Under the pieces are notes generated by a model that was given only the letters and a program-made list of their open reading frames with translations, did not search any database and was not told where the DNA came from. From an uncultured Eubacteriales bacterium (GTDB lineage Bacteria; Bacillota; Clostridia; Christensenellales; Aristaeellaceae): a DNA stretch of 32,552 bases. Below are positions 8,301-16,139 of the stretch, piece after piece; position 1 is the stretch's first letter; every line of letters starts with the position of its first letter. The stretch is from contig ONCV01000027.1 in assembly GCA_900316415.1 (NCBI GenBank), positions 1 through 32,552 of the forward strand, given 5' to 3'. The translations under genes were made by a program, and so were the position numbers.

Positions 8301-9676
8301 TGGCGGAGCTGATCTACGACCTGCAGTGCGCCAATGAACAGGCGAAGATCACGGTGAAGCTGGTTTCCTCCGCCGGGGTCGGCACCATCGCCAGCGGCGT
8401 GGCCAAGGCCGGAGCCGGCGGCATCCTGATCTCGGGCGGGGAGGGGGGCACCGGCGCGGCGCCCCTGAGCAGCGTGCATCACGCGGGGCTCCCCTGGGAA
8501 ATCGGGCTGGCGGAGGCGCACCAGGTGCTGTGCCGGAACCGGCTGCGGGGGAAGGTGACCCTGGAGACGGACGGCAAGCTGATGACCGGGCACGACGTGG
8601 CGGTGGCGCTGCTGCTGGGGGCGGAGGAATTCGGCTTCGCCACGGCGCCGCTGGTGGCCCTGGGCTGCCGGATGATGCGGGTGTGCCACCTGGGCACCTG
8701 CCCCTTCGGCATCGCCACCCAGAACCCGGAGCTGCGGAAGCGCTTTGCCGGAAAACCGGAGCATGTGGAAAACTTCCTGATCATGATCGCGGAGCAGCTG
8801 CGGGAGATCATGGCGAAGCTGGGCGCCCGCACGGCGGACGAGCTGGTGGGCCGGAGCGACCTGCTGAAGGAAAAGCCCGGCGCGCCGATGGACCTGAAGG
8901 ATCTGCTGGGCTTCGCCCGGAACACCTGCTTCGATCCAGCCGCCCGGCACGATTTTCATCTGGCGGAGCGGACGGACGCCCGGCTGTTCCAGGATCACGT
9001 GCGGCTGACGACGGCGGACCGGGCCTTCGGCACCCTGCTGAAGGGAAACCGGAAGATCCAGGCCCAGGGATGCGGCGGCCAGTCCTTCGGCGCGTTCCTG
9101 CCCGCCGGGCAGGAAATCACGCTGTACGGCGTCGCCAATGACTACGTGGGCAAGGGCCTGTCCGGGGGCATCCTGGCCATCCGCCCGCCGGTGGACAGCC
9201 TGTGGCGGCGGGAGGATACGCTGATCGGCAATGTGGCCCTGTACGGCGCCACCTCCGGCCGGGCCTATATCGCGGGCCGGGCTGGCGAGCGCTTCGCCGT
9301 CCGGAACTCCGGGGCGGAGGCCGTGGTGGAGGGCGTGGGGGACCACGGATGCGAATACATGACCGGCGGCCGGGTCGCCGTGCTGGGCCCGGTGGGCGAC
9401 AATTTCGCCGCGGGCATGAGCGGCGGCATCGCCTGGGTGCTGGATGAGGAGAATACGCTGGCGGAGCGGATCCATCCGGGGCACGCGCGGACGATGCCCG
9501 TTCCCCCGGAGCAGGCGGAGGAGCTGCGGGCCCTGCTGGCGCGGCACGCGGAGGCGACGGGCTCCGCCCGGGCGGCGGAGATCCTGCGGGATTTCGGCGC
9601 CTGGCTGCCCCGGTTCCGAACCGTGATCTCCGATGAATATCTGGCCTGGCTGAAGGGAGGAACACCGAATGGGTAA
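5345..9676 (+). CDS. gltB: Glutamate synthase large subunit (glutaminase/FMN domains)
   Basis: This 1443-residue protein transfers the glutamine amide to 2-oxoglutarate, forming two glutamates. Domains in order are a class II glutamine amidotransferase, a linker domain, the FMN/2-oxoglutarate synthase barrel (about 780-1190) and the C-terminal glycine-rich beta-helix. The nucleophile is Cys18 in HESCGVGAI, so a 17-residue propeptide must be removed, as in the family. The 3Fe-4S ligands are C1108, C1114 and C1119 in the CRMMRVCHLGTC segment. FMN-site glycine motifs (SSAGVGTIASGVAKAG, SGGEGGTGAAP) are intact. It is slightly shorter than the roughly 1500-residue proteobacterial enzyme. AGGAGGG lies 6 nt before the ATG. 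It overlaps gltD by 8 nt, implying translational coupling and equal subunit synthesis. It probably belongs to the glnA transcript. Confidence 0.96.
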   Translation: MRDSRYPLYREELEHESCGVGAIADLSGKATHRMVEQALSIVERLAHRAGSDASGTTGDGVGIMTQLPHALFADWAREEGIPLGDPGEYGVGMFFFPEDAAAAESAAEIFERLARAEGLKPLGWRDVPCHPAQLGAGARRTMPRIRQCFVRRPADAAAGLEFDRRLYLLRRVFEKQQTDTYICSLSGRTIVYKGMMLVTQLRSFYDDLQDARYVSRMAMVHSRFSTNTFPSWSKAHPQRMLLHNGEINTIRGNHDRMKAREETMRSPIMGEEMRRVLPVIEEGGSDSQMLDNTLEFLTMNGFPLPLAGMVLMPEPWQGSERRTPWRDLYRYYATMMEPWDGPAAILYSDGERVCASLDRNGLRPLRCALTDDHRLILSSEAGVLFEENAHILRRWKLAGGEVLEANLRTGELAESAELKARYAGENPYGAWMERLIRLEDLPGAEDRTPAPGEAERIALCRAFHYTREDERDVLLPMLRTGTEPIGSMGADEPLAALSKAHPPLFDYFRQRFAQVTNPPIDALREKCKTDCSVYIGDDGNLLSREPDNCAVLELPSPLLTEEELSRIRAMRHPGFRVRTVSLLYPASRRLRTALDRFFETCDAACREGINVLILSDRGVDREHLAIPSLLAVSALEQHLIRIRKRTAVSVILESGEPRDVHQMALLVAYGARAVNPWLAHACVRVLAAEEGDGRGPEEAVKTYDGALTAGMLKIASKMGVSTLQAYQSAQLFEAVGLDRQLIDRCFTNTPSALGGTDLDRIEADSRYHHEAAFGPAAEPGLPSAGIHRLRTGPQAEEHLYAPETIHLLQQAVRTGDRGLFGRYAERVENEGPRTIRSMLTFRFEACRPVPLEEVEPVSALVRRFRTGAMSYGSISREAHECLARAMNYLGGRSNSGEGGELPERFGTELNSAIKQVASGRFGVTREYLLSAREIQIKMAQGAKPGEGGHLPGAKVTEDVARTRCATPGISLISPPPHHDIYSIEDLAELIYDLQCANEQAKITVKLVSSAGVGTIASGVAKAGAGGILISGGEGGTGAAPLSSVHHAGLPWEIGLAEAHQVLCRNRLRGKVTLETDGKLMTGHDVAVALLLGAEEFGFATAPLVALGCRMMRVCHLGTCPFGIATQNPELRKRFAGKPEHVENFLIMIAEQLREIMAKLGARTADELVGRSDLLKEKPGAPMDLKDLLGFARNTCFDPAARHDFHLAERTDARLFQDHVRLTTADRAFGTLLKGNRKIQAQGCGGQSFGAFLPAGQEITLYGVANDYVGKGLSGGILAIRPPVDSLWRREDTLIGNVALYGATSGRAYIAGRAGERFAVRNSGAEAVVEGVGDHGCEYMTGGRVAVLGPVGDNFAAGMSGGIAWVLDEENTLAERIHPGHARTMPVPPEQAEELRALLARHAEATGSARAAEILRDFGAWLPRFRTVISDEYLAWLKGGTPNG

Positions 9677-11090
9677 GGCGACGGGATTTCTGGAATACGC
9701 CCGGGAGGAAAACCCCTTTCGGGAGGAAAGCCTGCGGCTGCGGGACTATCAGGAGCTTCACACGCCCCTTTCCGCGGACGCCCGGCGCGCGCAGGCGGCC
9801 CGGTGCATGAACTGCGGCGTTCCCTTCTGCCAGTCGGACTACGGATGCCCGCTGCACAACCTGATTCCGGAATGGAACGAGCTGCTGTATCTGGGGCGGG
9901 AGCGGGAGGCCCTGCGGCGGCTGATGATGACGGCGCCGTTTCCGGAATTCACGGGACGGGTCTGCCCCGCGCTGTGCGAGAAGGCCTGCAACCTGGCGGA
10001 GGAAGGGGTCACCAACCGGGACAATGAGCTGTATCTGATCGAAACGGGATTCCGGGAGGGGTGGATCGCCCCGCGGCCGCCGCTCCGGCGAACGGGAAAG
10101 CGCGCCGCGGTGGTGGGCAGCGGCCCGGCGGGCCTGGCGGCGGCGGATCTGCTGAACCGGCGGGGCCACCGCGTGACCGTGCTGGAGCGGGCGGACCGCC
10201 CGGGCGGCCTTCTTCAGTACGGGATTCCGAACATGAAGCTGCCGAAGGAGATCGTGGAACGGCGCATCCGGCTGATGGAGGCGGAGGGAATCGAATTCCG
10301 GACGAATACGGCGGCGGACGCGGAAATCCGGAAGGAATTCGACGCGGTGCTCCTCTGCGGCGGGGCGCGGAAGCCCCGGACCCTGCCCGCGGAGAACGCG
10401 GACGCGGAGGGCGTGCTTTTCGCGGTCGATTATCTGACGGAGGCGACGAAGGCGCTGCAGCGGGGAACGGAGCCCGCCTGCGGCGCGGCCGGCAGGCGGG
10501 TGATCGTGGTCGGCGGGGGCGACACGGGCAACGACTGCGTGGGCACGGCCCTGCGCCAGGGCTGTGAATCCGTGCTTCAGCTGGAGATGATGCCCGCGCC
10601 GCCGGAGCGGAGAGGCGCCGGCAATCCCTGGCCGGAATGGCCGCGGATCCTGCGGACGGATTACGGCCAGATGGAAGCACGGAGGGTTCAGGGACAGGAT
10701 CCCCGGATCTATGAGACCACGGTGCGGGAGATCCGGACGGACGGCGCCGGGCGGATCCGGGCGGTCGGGACGGTCCGGCTGACCCGGGACGGGGACGGAA
10801 AAATGGTTCCGGTTCCCGGCTCCGGGCAGGAGCTGCCCTGCGACCTGCTGCTGGTGGCGGCGGGCTTTGTCGGATGCGAGGAGGAGACCCTGCGGGCCTT
10901 CGGCTGCGCCGCGGATGCCCGGGGACGCCTGATGCCCCCGGACGGATCCCATGCGCTGGGGGACGGGCTGTTCTCCGCGGGAGACATGCGGACGGGGCAG
11001 TCCCTGGTGGTTCGCGCCCTTGCGGACGGCCGGGCGGCCGCGGAGGAGGCGGACGCCTTCCTGCGCGGCGGATCCGAAGCGGATCCGTGA
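9669..11090 (+). CDS. gltD: Glutamate synthase small subunit (NADPH-dependent FAD/Fe-S)
   Basis: The 473-residue partner of GltB passes electrons from NAD(P)H through FAD and 4Fe-4S clusters to the FMN of the large subunit. The N-terminal cluster motif is C46-x2-C49-x4-C54-x5-C60. The last spacing is two residues longer than the usual x3 because of an SDY insertion. A second Cys group follows in RVCPALCEKACN. The FAD Rossmann motif is VVGSGPAGLAAADLL, the pyridine nucleotide motif is VIVVGGGDTGNDC, and the C-terminal FAD-closing motif is FSAGDMRTGQSLVVRA. Its GGGAGG ribosome-binding site lies inside the end of gltB. A 7-bp hairpin (11069-11087) overlaps its last codons. Confidence 0.95.
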   Translation: MGKATGFLEYAREENPFREESLRLRDYQELHTPLSADARRAQAARCMNCGVPFCQSDYGCPLHNLIPEWNELLYLGREREALRRLMMTAPFPEFTGRVCPALCEKACNLAEEGVTNRDNELYLIETGFREGWIAPRPPLRRTGKRAAVVGSGPAGLAAADLLNRRGHRVTVLERADRPGGLLQYGIPNMKLPKEIVERRIRLMEAEGIEFRTNTAADAEIRKEFDAVLLCGGARKPRTLPAENADAEGVLFAVDYLTEATKALQRGTEPACGAAGRRVIVVGGGDTGNDCVGTALRQGCESVLQLEMMPAPPERRGAGNPWPEWPRILRTDYGQMEARRVQGQDPRIYETTVREIRTDGAGRIRAVGTVRLTRDGDGKMVPVPGSGQELPCDLLLVAAGFVGCEEETLRAFGCAADARGRLMPPDGSHALGDGLFSAGDMRTGQSLVVRALADGRAAAEEADAFLRGGSEADP

Positions 11091-11096
11091 CAGGAA

Positions 11097-11121
11097 TCCC
11101 GCTCCGGGACCATTGTTTTTT
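11097..11121 (+). terminator. Possible weak terminator after gltD
   Basis: TCCCG pairs with CGGGA around CTC, and a run of T starts five bases later. The stem is short and the spacer is unusual, so termination would be partial at best. It separates gltD from the amt promoter. Confidence 0.35.
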
Positions 11122-11134
11122 GGCTGTACAGGGG

Positions 11135-11163
11135 TTGACAGCAATTCGGATACTGCATACAAT
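11135..11163 (+). promoter_or_regulatory. Sigma-A promoter of the amt-PII gene
   Basis: TTGACA (11135-11140) and TACAAT (11158-11163) are separated by exactly 17 bp. Transcription should begin near 11170, about 9 nt before the leader terminator. Confidence 0.85.
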
Positions 11164-11178
11164 ACGCGCATACCAACG

Positions 11179-11217
11179 GGACGCGAGGGAGCGGAGAACT
11201 CCCCGGCGTCCTTTTTT
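11179..11217 (+). terminator. Leader attenuator of amt: terminator overlapping a hexaloop hairpin
   Basis: GGACGC pairs with GCGTCC and the inner GGGAG with CTCCC, followed by six T, about 30 nt before the amt start codon. The 5' arm can alternatively form CGC[GAGGGA]GCG (11182-11193). Compared with GGC...GCC in glnA, asnB and dapL, both sides of the three-base stem have changed together, supporting a real alternative helix. ACCAAC (11172-11177) and GTTGGT (11218-11223) flank the terminator and could close a longer stem across the T run. Confidence 0.78.
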
Positions 11218-11248
11218 GTTGGTGATTTTCAGACAGGGAGGGATCCGA

Positions 11249-12958
11249 ATGAAATACTCACCGGAAAACACGATCTGGGTGCTGCTGGGGGCAGCGCTGG
11301 TCTTCTTCATGCAGGCGGGCTTCGCCATGTGCGAGGCCGGCTTCACCCGGGCCAAGAATACCGGCAACATCCTGATGAAGAACCTGATGGATTTCTGCAT
11401 CGGCACGCCGCTGTACTGGCTCTTTGGCTACGGCATCATGTTCGGGGCGGGAACGGCCCTGTTCGGCTGGATTGATCCGTTCATCCTGAAGGATTACAGC
11501 CACATTCTGCCGGCGGGGGTTCCGCTGTGGGCCTACGCGATTTTTCAGACCGTGTTCTGCGCCACCTCCGCCACGATCGTTTCCGGAGCCATGGCGGAGC
11601 GGACCCGGTTTTCCGCCTACTGCCTCTATTCCGCCGCGATTTCCCTGTTCATCTATCCGGTCAGCGGCCACTGGATCTGGGGCGGCGGATGGCTGGCGGA
11701 AATGGGCTTTCACGATTTCGCCGGCTCGACGGCAGTCCATATGGTCGGCGGCGTCTGCGCGCTGATCGGCGCGAAGATGCTGGGGCCCCGCATCGGAAAA
11801 TACGGCCGGGACGGAAAGCCCCGGGCCTTCCTGGGCCATAATCTTTCCATTGCCGCGCTGGGCGTGTTCATCCTCTGGTTCTGCTGGTTCGGCTTCAACG
11901 GCGCGTCCACGGTGGGCATGGACAGCGATGACCTGATCGAATCCGCGGGGCTGGTGTTCTTCAACACCAACCTGGCCGCGGCGGCGGCTACCCTGGTGAC
12001 CATGATCTTTACCTGGATCCGGTATGGAAAGCCGGATGTCTCCATGACCTTCAACGCGGCACTGGCCGGCCTGGTGGGCATCACCGCGGGATGCGACGCG
12101 GTGAATCCCTTTGGCGCGGCGGTGATCGGCATCTGCTGCGGCTTCGCGGTGGTGCTGGCGATCGGGTTCTTTGACCGCGTCGCGAAGATTGACGATCCGG
12201 TGGGGGCCATCTCGGTCCACGGGGTCTGCGGAGCGCTGGGAACCGTGCTGACAGGCTTCTTCGCGACCGGCAGATCCACGGCGAAGGGCCTCCTCTACGG
12301 CGGGGGCGGAAGCTTCCTGGGCGTTCAGTGCCTGGGCGTCCTGGCCACCATCGCCTGGACGGCCGCGGTGATTACGCTCGTCTTCTTCCTGATCAAAAAG
12401 ACGGTCGGGCTGCGGGCTTCCGCGGAGGATGAAATCATCGGAATGGACCGCTCGGAGCACGGGCTGATCACCGCGTATGCCGGGTTCACGATGCTGCCGG
12501 AGGACGCCGGGGCGGATCGGGAGGCGGCGCCGATTCCCGCGGCGACCGCGCCGGAGCTGCCCGCGGAGGGCCGGGAACGGCGGAAGGCGCCGGAGGAGCC
12601 GGTCTACACCCGGGTGCAGATTATCTGCCGTCCCGCCAGCCTGGAGAAGCTGGAAAAGGCCATGAACGGCATCGGAATCACGGGAATGACCGTCACCAAC
12701 GTAATGGGCTACGGGGCACAGAAGGGCAAGCCGGAATACTATCGCGGCACCCCCGTGGAGGTGACGCTGCTGCCCAAGGTTCAGGTGGATATCGTCGTCA
12801 GCAGCGTGCCGGTGCGCCGGGTCATCGATACCGCCCGCAAGGCGCTCTATACCGGGCATATCGGGGACGGAAAGATCTTTGTGGGCGGCGTGGAGAACGT
12901 GGTCCGGATCCGGACCGGCGAGGAGGGATACGACGCGCTGCAGTCCGAACAGGAATAA
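11249..12958 (+). CDS. amt: Ammonium transporter fused to a C-terminal PII signalling domain
   Basis: The 569-residue protein joins a complete AmtB/Rh-family channel (about 1-412) to a GlnK/PII domain (about 453-565) through a Pro/Ala/Glu-rich linker. The channel has D156 (FHDFAGST) and the twin histidines H164 and H324 (SVHGVCGALG). The N-terminus lacks an obvious cleaved signal sequence. The PII part has MGYGAQKGK and the B-loop TGHIGDGKIFV needed for ATP/ADP and 2-oxoglutarate binding. In the T-loop, Tyr46 of E. coli PII is conserved (Y498) but the uridylylated Tyr51 position is V503, so uridylylation is not expected. Normally PII plugs the Amt pore when nitrogen is plentiful; here the plug is permanently tethered. 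The start at 11249 is preceded by GGGAGGG and follows the promoter and attenuator. It is followed by a strong terminator. Confidence 0.94.
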   Translation: MKYSPENTIWVLLGAALVFFMQAGFAMCEAGFTRAKNTGNILMKNLMDFCIGTPLYWLFGYGIMFGAGTALFGWIDPFILKDYSHILPAGVPLWAYAIFQTVFCATSATIVSGAMAERTRFSAYCLYSAAISLFIYPVSGHWIWGGGWLAEMGFHDFAGSTAVHMVGGVCALIGAKMLGPRIGKYGRDGKPRAFLGHNLSIAALGVFILWFCWFGFNGASTVGMDSDDLIESAGLVFFNTNLAAAAATLVTMIFTWIRYGKPDVSMTFNAALAGLVGITAGCDAVNPFGAAVIGICCGFAVVLAIGFFDRVAKIDDPVGAISVHGVCGALGTVLTGFFATGRSTAKGLLYGGGGSFLGVQCLGVLATIAWTAAVITLVFFLIKKTVGLRASAEDEIIGMDRSEHGLITAYAGFTMLPEDAGADREAAPIPAATAPELPAEGRERRKAPEEPVYTRVQIICRPASLEKLEKAMNGIGITGMTVTNVMGYGAQKGKPEYYRGTPVEVTLLPKVQVDIVVSSVPVRRVIDTARKALYTGHIGDGKIFVGGVENVVRIRTGEEGYDALQSEQE

Positions 12959-12973
12959 TCGGGAAGAGAATAC

Positions 12974-13006
12974 GGCGGGCGTCCGGAGGGGCGCCCGCCC
13001 TCTTTC
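12974..13006 (+). terminator. Intrinsic terminator of amt
   Basis: GGCGGGCG pairs with CGCCCGCC (12974-12981 with 12992-12999), followed by CTCTTT, 15 nt after the amt stop codon. It separates amt from the dapL promoter. Confidence 0.72.
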
Positions 13007-13054
13007 GGCCGGCGGGGAAAACAAAACCAGAACAAAAACCGGGCGGCTTTTCCA

Positions 13055-13083
13055 TGGACAGGAACCGGCAAACATGCTATCAT
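13055..13083 (+). promoter_or_regulatory. Sigma-A promoter of dapL-pyrG
   Basis: TGGACA (13055-13060) and TATCAT (13078-13083) are separated by 17 bp. The -10 hexamer is identical to those of glnA and asnB. The predicted start is near 13090, just before the leader terminator. Confidence 0.8.
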
Positions 13084-13093
13084 GCTCTCCGAA

Positions 13094-13132
13094 AGGCAAG
13101 GGAGCCCGGATGGGGTTCCCCTGCCTCTTTTT
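13094..13132 (+). terminator. Leader attenuator of dapL-pyrG: terminator overlapping a hexaloop hairpin
   Basis: AGGCA pairs with TGCCT and the inner GGGAGCCC pairs with GGGTTCCC (one G-U pair), followed by CTTTTTT-like sequence. The alternative hairpin GGC[AAGGGA]GCC (13095-13106) is identical to that of glnA. The 17-base word AGGCAAGGGAGCCCGGA is shared exactly with the glnA leader, 9.8 kb away. A second loop ATGGGG (13110-13115) keeps A1 and G4 but has a weak G-U flanking stem. Confidence 0.78.
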
Positions 13133-13156
13133 CATGACGGGGGGAGGAAGAAAAAG

Positions 13157-14347
13157 ATGCTGAAGCCAAACCGGAATTATACCCGGCTGAAGGATTCCTA
13201 TCTGTTTTACCGGATTGGCCGGAAGGTCAGCGCGTACCGGGCAGCGCACCCGGGGGAGAAAATGTACCGGCTGGGCATCGGGGATGTGTCCCGGCCGCTG
13301 TGCCCGGCGGTCATCGACGCCATGCAGGAGGCAGTGCGGGATCAGGGCCGGGCGGAAACCTTCCAGGGATATACGCCGGAAAACGGACTGCCCTTTTTCC
13401 GGGAGGCGGTGGCCGGATACTATGCCCGCCGGGGCGTGACCCTTTCCCTGGACGAGATCTTCGTCTCCAGCGGCGCCAGCGACGAGCTGGGGGACATCCT
13501 GGATCTGTTCGACCCCCGGTCCGAGGCGGCGATCCCGGATCCGGCCTATCCGGCGTATGTGGACGCCAGCGTGATGGCCGGGCGGCGGGTGCGCTTTCTG
13601 CAGGCCACGCCGGAAAACGACTTCCTGCCCCTGCCGGAGAGCGGCCTGGAGGCGGATCTGATCTACCTGTGCTCCCCCAACAATCCCACCGGCGCCGTCT
13701 ATGACCGGGAGGGACTGCGGGCCTGGGTGGACTACGCGAACCGGCGGGGGGCGGTGATCCTCTTCGACGCGGCCTATGAGGCCTTTGTGCAGGGGGACCT
13801 GCCCCACAGCATTTTTGAAATCGAGGGGGCCCGCACCTGCGCCATCGAGATCTGCTCCCTGTCCAAGACGGCGGGCTTCACCGGAACCCGGCTGGGCTAT
13901 ACGGTGATTCCCCGGGAGCTGGTCCGGGAGGGCATGAACCTGAACGCCATGTGGCTGCGGAACCGGACCACGAAAACCAACGGCGTCTCCTGCATCCTGC
14001 AGCGGGGCGGCGCGGCGGTGTTCTCGGAGGCGGGCCTGGCCCAGATCCAGGAAAACATCGGGGTCTACCGGCAGAACGCCCGAACCCTGATGGCGGCGCT
14101 GGACCGGGCGGGGATCCGCTACTGGGGCGGGCAGAACGCCCCCTACGTCTGGATGGCCTGCCCGGAGGGGATGGACAGCTGGACGCTCTTCGACCTGATG
14201 CTGAACCGGATCCAGGTCATCGGCACTCCGGGGGAAGGCTTCGGCCATTGCGGGGAGGGCTTCTTCCGCCTGTCCTCCTTCGGGGATCCGGAGGAGACCC
14301 GGATCGCGGCGGAGCGGATGGAGAAGCTGCTGGGAAGCCGGGAATGA
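13157..14347 (+). CDS. dapL: LL-diaminopimelate aminotransferase
   Basis: The PLP enzyme converts tetrahydrodipicolinate plus glutamate directly to LL-diaminopimelate, bypassing acylated intermediates, for lysine and peptidoglycan synthesis. The 396-residue protein matches the DapL family in length. Diagnostic blocks are [49 protein letters not shown], the PLP-lysine segment [16 protein letters not shown] and [15 protein letters not shown]. The start was set at [11 protein letters not shown] because GGGGGGAGG precedes it and DapL proteins begin with this N-x-Y-L-like segment. The open frame upstream of it is leader. It is followed 31 nt later by pyrG, probably co-transcribed. The leader attenuator links DAP synthesis to the nitrogen genes. 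Confidence 0.94.
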   Translation: MLKPNRNYTRLKDSYLFYRIGRKVSAYRAAHPGEKMYRLGIGDVSRPLCPAVIDAMQEAVRDQGRAETFQGYTPENGLPFFREAVAGYYARRGVTLSLDEIFVSSGASDELGDILDLFDPRSEAAIPDPAYPAYVDASVMAGRRVRFLQATPENDFLPLPESGLEADLIYLCSPNNPTGAVYDREGLRAWVDYANRRGAVILFDAAYEAFVQGDLPHSIFEIEGARTCAIEICSLSKTAGFTGTRLGYTVIPRELVREGMNLNAMWLRNRTTKTNGVSCILQRGGAAVFSEAGLAQIQENIGVYRQNARTLMAALDRAGIRYWGGQNAPYVWMACPEGMDSWTLFDLMLNRIQVIGTPGEGFGHCGEGFFRLSSFGDPEETRIAAERMEKLLGSRE

Positions 14348-14378
14348 GGAAACGGAAGGGAAACGGAGGAAAAGGCGC

Positions 14379-16019
14379 ATGGCAAAATACATCTTTGTGA
14401 CCGGCGGGGTGGTTTCCGGGCTGGGCAAGGGCATCACGGCGGCCTCCCTGGGACGGCTGCTGAAGGCCCGGGGGCTGAAGGTGGCCGCCCAGAAGCTGGA
14501 CCCCTATATCAATGTGGATCCCGGAACCATGAGCCCCTATCAGCACGGGGAGGTCTACGTGACGGAGGACGGCGCGGAGACCGACCTGGATCTGGGGCAC
14601 TATGAGCGCTTCATCGACGAGGATCTGAACCGGTATTCCAACCTGACCACGGGCAAGGTGTATTCCAATGTGATCCGGAAGGAGCGGCAGGGCGGATACC
14701 TGGGTTCCACCGTCCAGACGATTCCCCATATCACCGACGAGATCCGGCGCTTCATCCGCCGGGTCGGGGAGAAGACGGACGCGGACGTGGTGATCACGGA
14801 GATCGGCGGTACCATCGGCGATATCGAGAGCCAGCCCTTCATCGAGGCGATCCGCCAGGTGGGGCTCGAGGCGGGAAGGGAGAACGCCCTGTATGTCCAC
14901 GTGACCCTGGTGCCCTATCTGAAGGCCAGCGGGGAACACAAGTCCAAGCCCACCCAGCACAGCGTCAAGGAGCTGCAGGGCATGGGCATCACGCCGAACA
15001 TCATTGTGCTGCGGGTGGATGAGGAGATCACCGACAAAAGCATCTTCTCGAAGATCGCGCATTTCTGCAACGTGAAGCCGGACTGCGTGATCGAGAACCG
15101 GACGCTGCCCACCCTGTACGAGGCGCCGCTGATGCTGGAGGCCTCCGGCTTCTCCGGCATCGTCTGCCGGGAGCTGGGGCTGGACACGCCGGAGCCGGAC
15201 CTGACCGAATGGCGGGAGATGGTGGAGCGCATCCGCGGCGCGGAGCGGGTCACCCGGATCGGGCTGGTGGGGAAATACGTCCAGCTGCACGACGCCTACC
15301 TGTCCGTGGCGGAGGCCCTGCGCCACGCCGGCTACGCCCTGGGCACGCAGGTCGAAATCGACTGGATCGATTCGGAGGAGCTGGAGCAGGGAAATCCGGA
15401 AGCGCGCCTCGCCGGGCTGCAGGGGATCCTGGTGCCGGGCGGCTTCGGCAGCCGGGGCATCGAGGGGATGATCCGGGCGGCCCGATATGCCCGGGAACAT
15501 CACGTGCCCTATTTCGGCATCTGCCTGGGCATGCAGATCGCGGTCATCGAGTTCGCCCGGAACGCGGCGGGCCTGGAAGGGGCCAATTCCCATGAGTTCG
15601 ACGAGCAGTCCCCCCATCAGGTCATTCACTATATGCCCGGGCAGAACGACGAGATCGACCGGGGCGGCACCCTGCGCCTGGGCCGGTATCCCTGCGTGCT
15701 GGCGGAGGGCACGGTGATCGCCCGGTGCTACGGACGGACGGAGATCAGCGAGCGGCACCGGCACCGCTACGAGTTCGCCAATGAATACCGGCAGCCGCTG
15801 GAGGCGGCGGGGCTCTGCCTCTCGGGCCTCTCGCCGGACGGCCGCCTGGTGGAAACCGTGGAGCTCCCCGGCGAGGATTTCTTCGTGGGCGTTCAGTTCC
15901 ATCCGGAATTCAAGAGCCGTCCGAACCGCCCCCATCCCCTCTTCCTGGGGTTCCTGGAGGCCGCGGGAAAGCGGGACGCCGGGCCGGAACCGGCGGCGAA
16001 CAAAAAAGAAACAATATAA
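14379..16019 (+). CDS. pyrG: CTP synthase, glutamine-hydrolysing
   Basis: The enzyme aminates UTP to CTP with ATP and glutamine. The 546-residue protein has the synthase N-terminus with the nucleotide loop [20 protein letters not shown], the segment [20 protein letters not shown] and [14 protein letters not shown]. The C-terminal class I amidotransferase has the nucleophile C382 in GICLGMQ and the partner residues H508 and E510 in QFHPEF. The start is preceded by CGGAGG. It probably shares the dapL promoter and attenuator, since only 31 nt separate the genes and no promoter is seen between them. No pyrG-style poly-G initial-transcript attenuator is present, so control by CTP-dependent reiterative transcription is not evident. 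Confidence 0.96.
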   Translation: MAKYIFVTGGVVSGLGKGITAASLGRLLKARGLKVAAQKLDPYINVDPGTMSPYQHGEVYVTEDGAETDLDLGHYERFIDEDLNRYSNLTTGKVYSNVIRKERQGGYLGSTVQTIPHITDEIRRFIRRVGEKTDADVVITEIGGTIGDIESQPFIEAIRQVGLEAGRENALYVHVTLVPYLKASGEHKSKPTQHSVKELQGMGITPNIIVLRVDEEITDKSIFSKIAHFCNVKPDCVIENRTLPTLYEAPLMLEASGFSGIVCRELGLDTPEPDLTEWREMVERIRGAERVTRIGLVGKYVQLHDAYLSVAEALRHAGYALGTQVEIDWIDSEELEQGNPEARLAGLQGILVPGGFGSRGIEGMIRAARYAREHHVPYFGICLGMQIAVIEFARNAAGLEGANSHEFDEQSPHQVIHYMPGQNDEIDRGGTLRLGRYPCVLAEGTVIARCYGRTEISERHRHRYEFANEYRQPLEAAGLCLSGLSPDGRLVETVELPGEDFFVGVQFHPEFKSRPNRPHPLFLGFLEAAGKRDAGPEPAANKKETI

Positions 16020-16033
16020 TGTATTATAACGTA

Positions 16034-16062
16034 TTGAAATTGGACGGCATCCATGGTATGAT
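16034..16062 (+). promoter_or_regulatory. Sigma-A promoter of glmS
   Basis: TTGAAA (16034-16039) and TATGAT (16057-16062) are 17 bp apart. The predicted start near 16069 leaves a leader of about 105 nt. Confidence 0.72.
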
Positions 16063-16119
16063 TTCCCCGTAACGCGGCGGGGAGGACCGGGAAAACTTCC
16101 GAAAAGCTCCCGAAAAAAC

Positions 16120-16139
16120 CTCCGGGGAAGCCCCCGGAG
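16120..16139 (+). other. Leader hairpin of glmS
   Basis: CTCCGGGG pairs perfectly with CCCCGGAG around AAGC, midway between the promoter and the start codon. It has no T tract. The leader also holds purine-rich repeats of the form TCCCGAAAA. I searched it for the glmS ribozyme core (cleavage-site AGCGCC followed by the conserved pseudoknot and GACGAGG) and did not find it. Confidence 0.5.

Noticed and set aside
5354..9547. 1397-codon open frame antisense to gltB
   Set aside because: Its composition is a His/Gln/Arg/Pro-rich shadow of gltB codons, with no domain motifs and no ribosome-binding site or promoter.
11258..14437. 1059-codon open frame antisense to amt and dapL
   Set aside because: It crosses the amt terminator, dapL promoter and attenuator and the sense genes are unmistakable; it is a GC-rich shadow frame.
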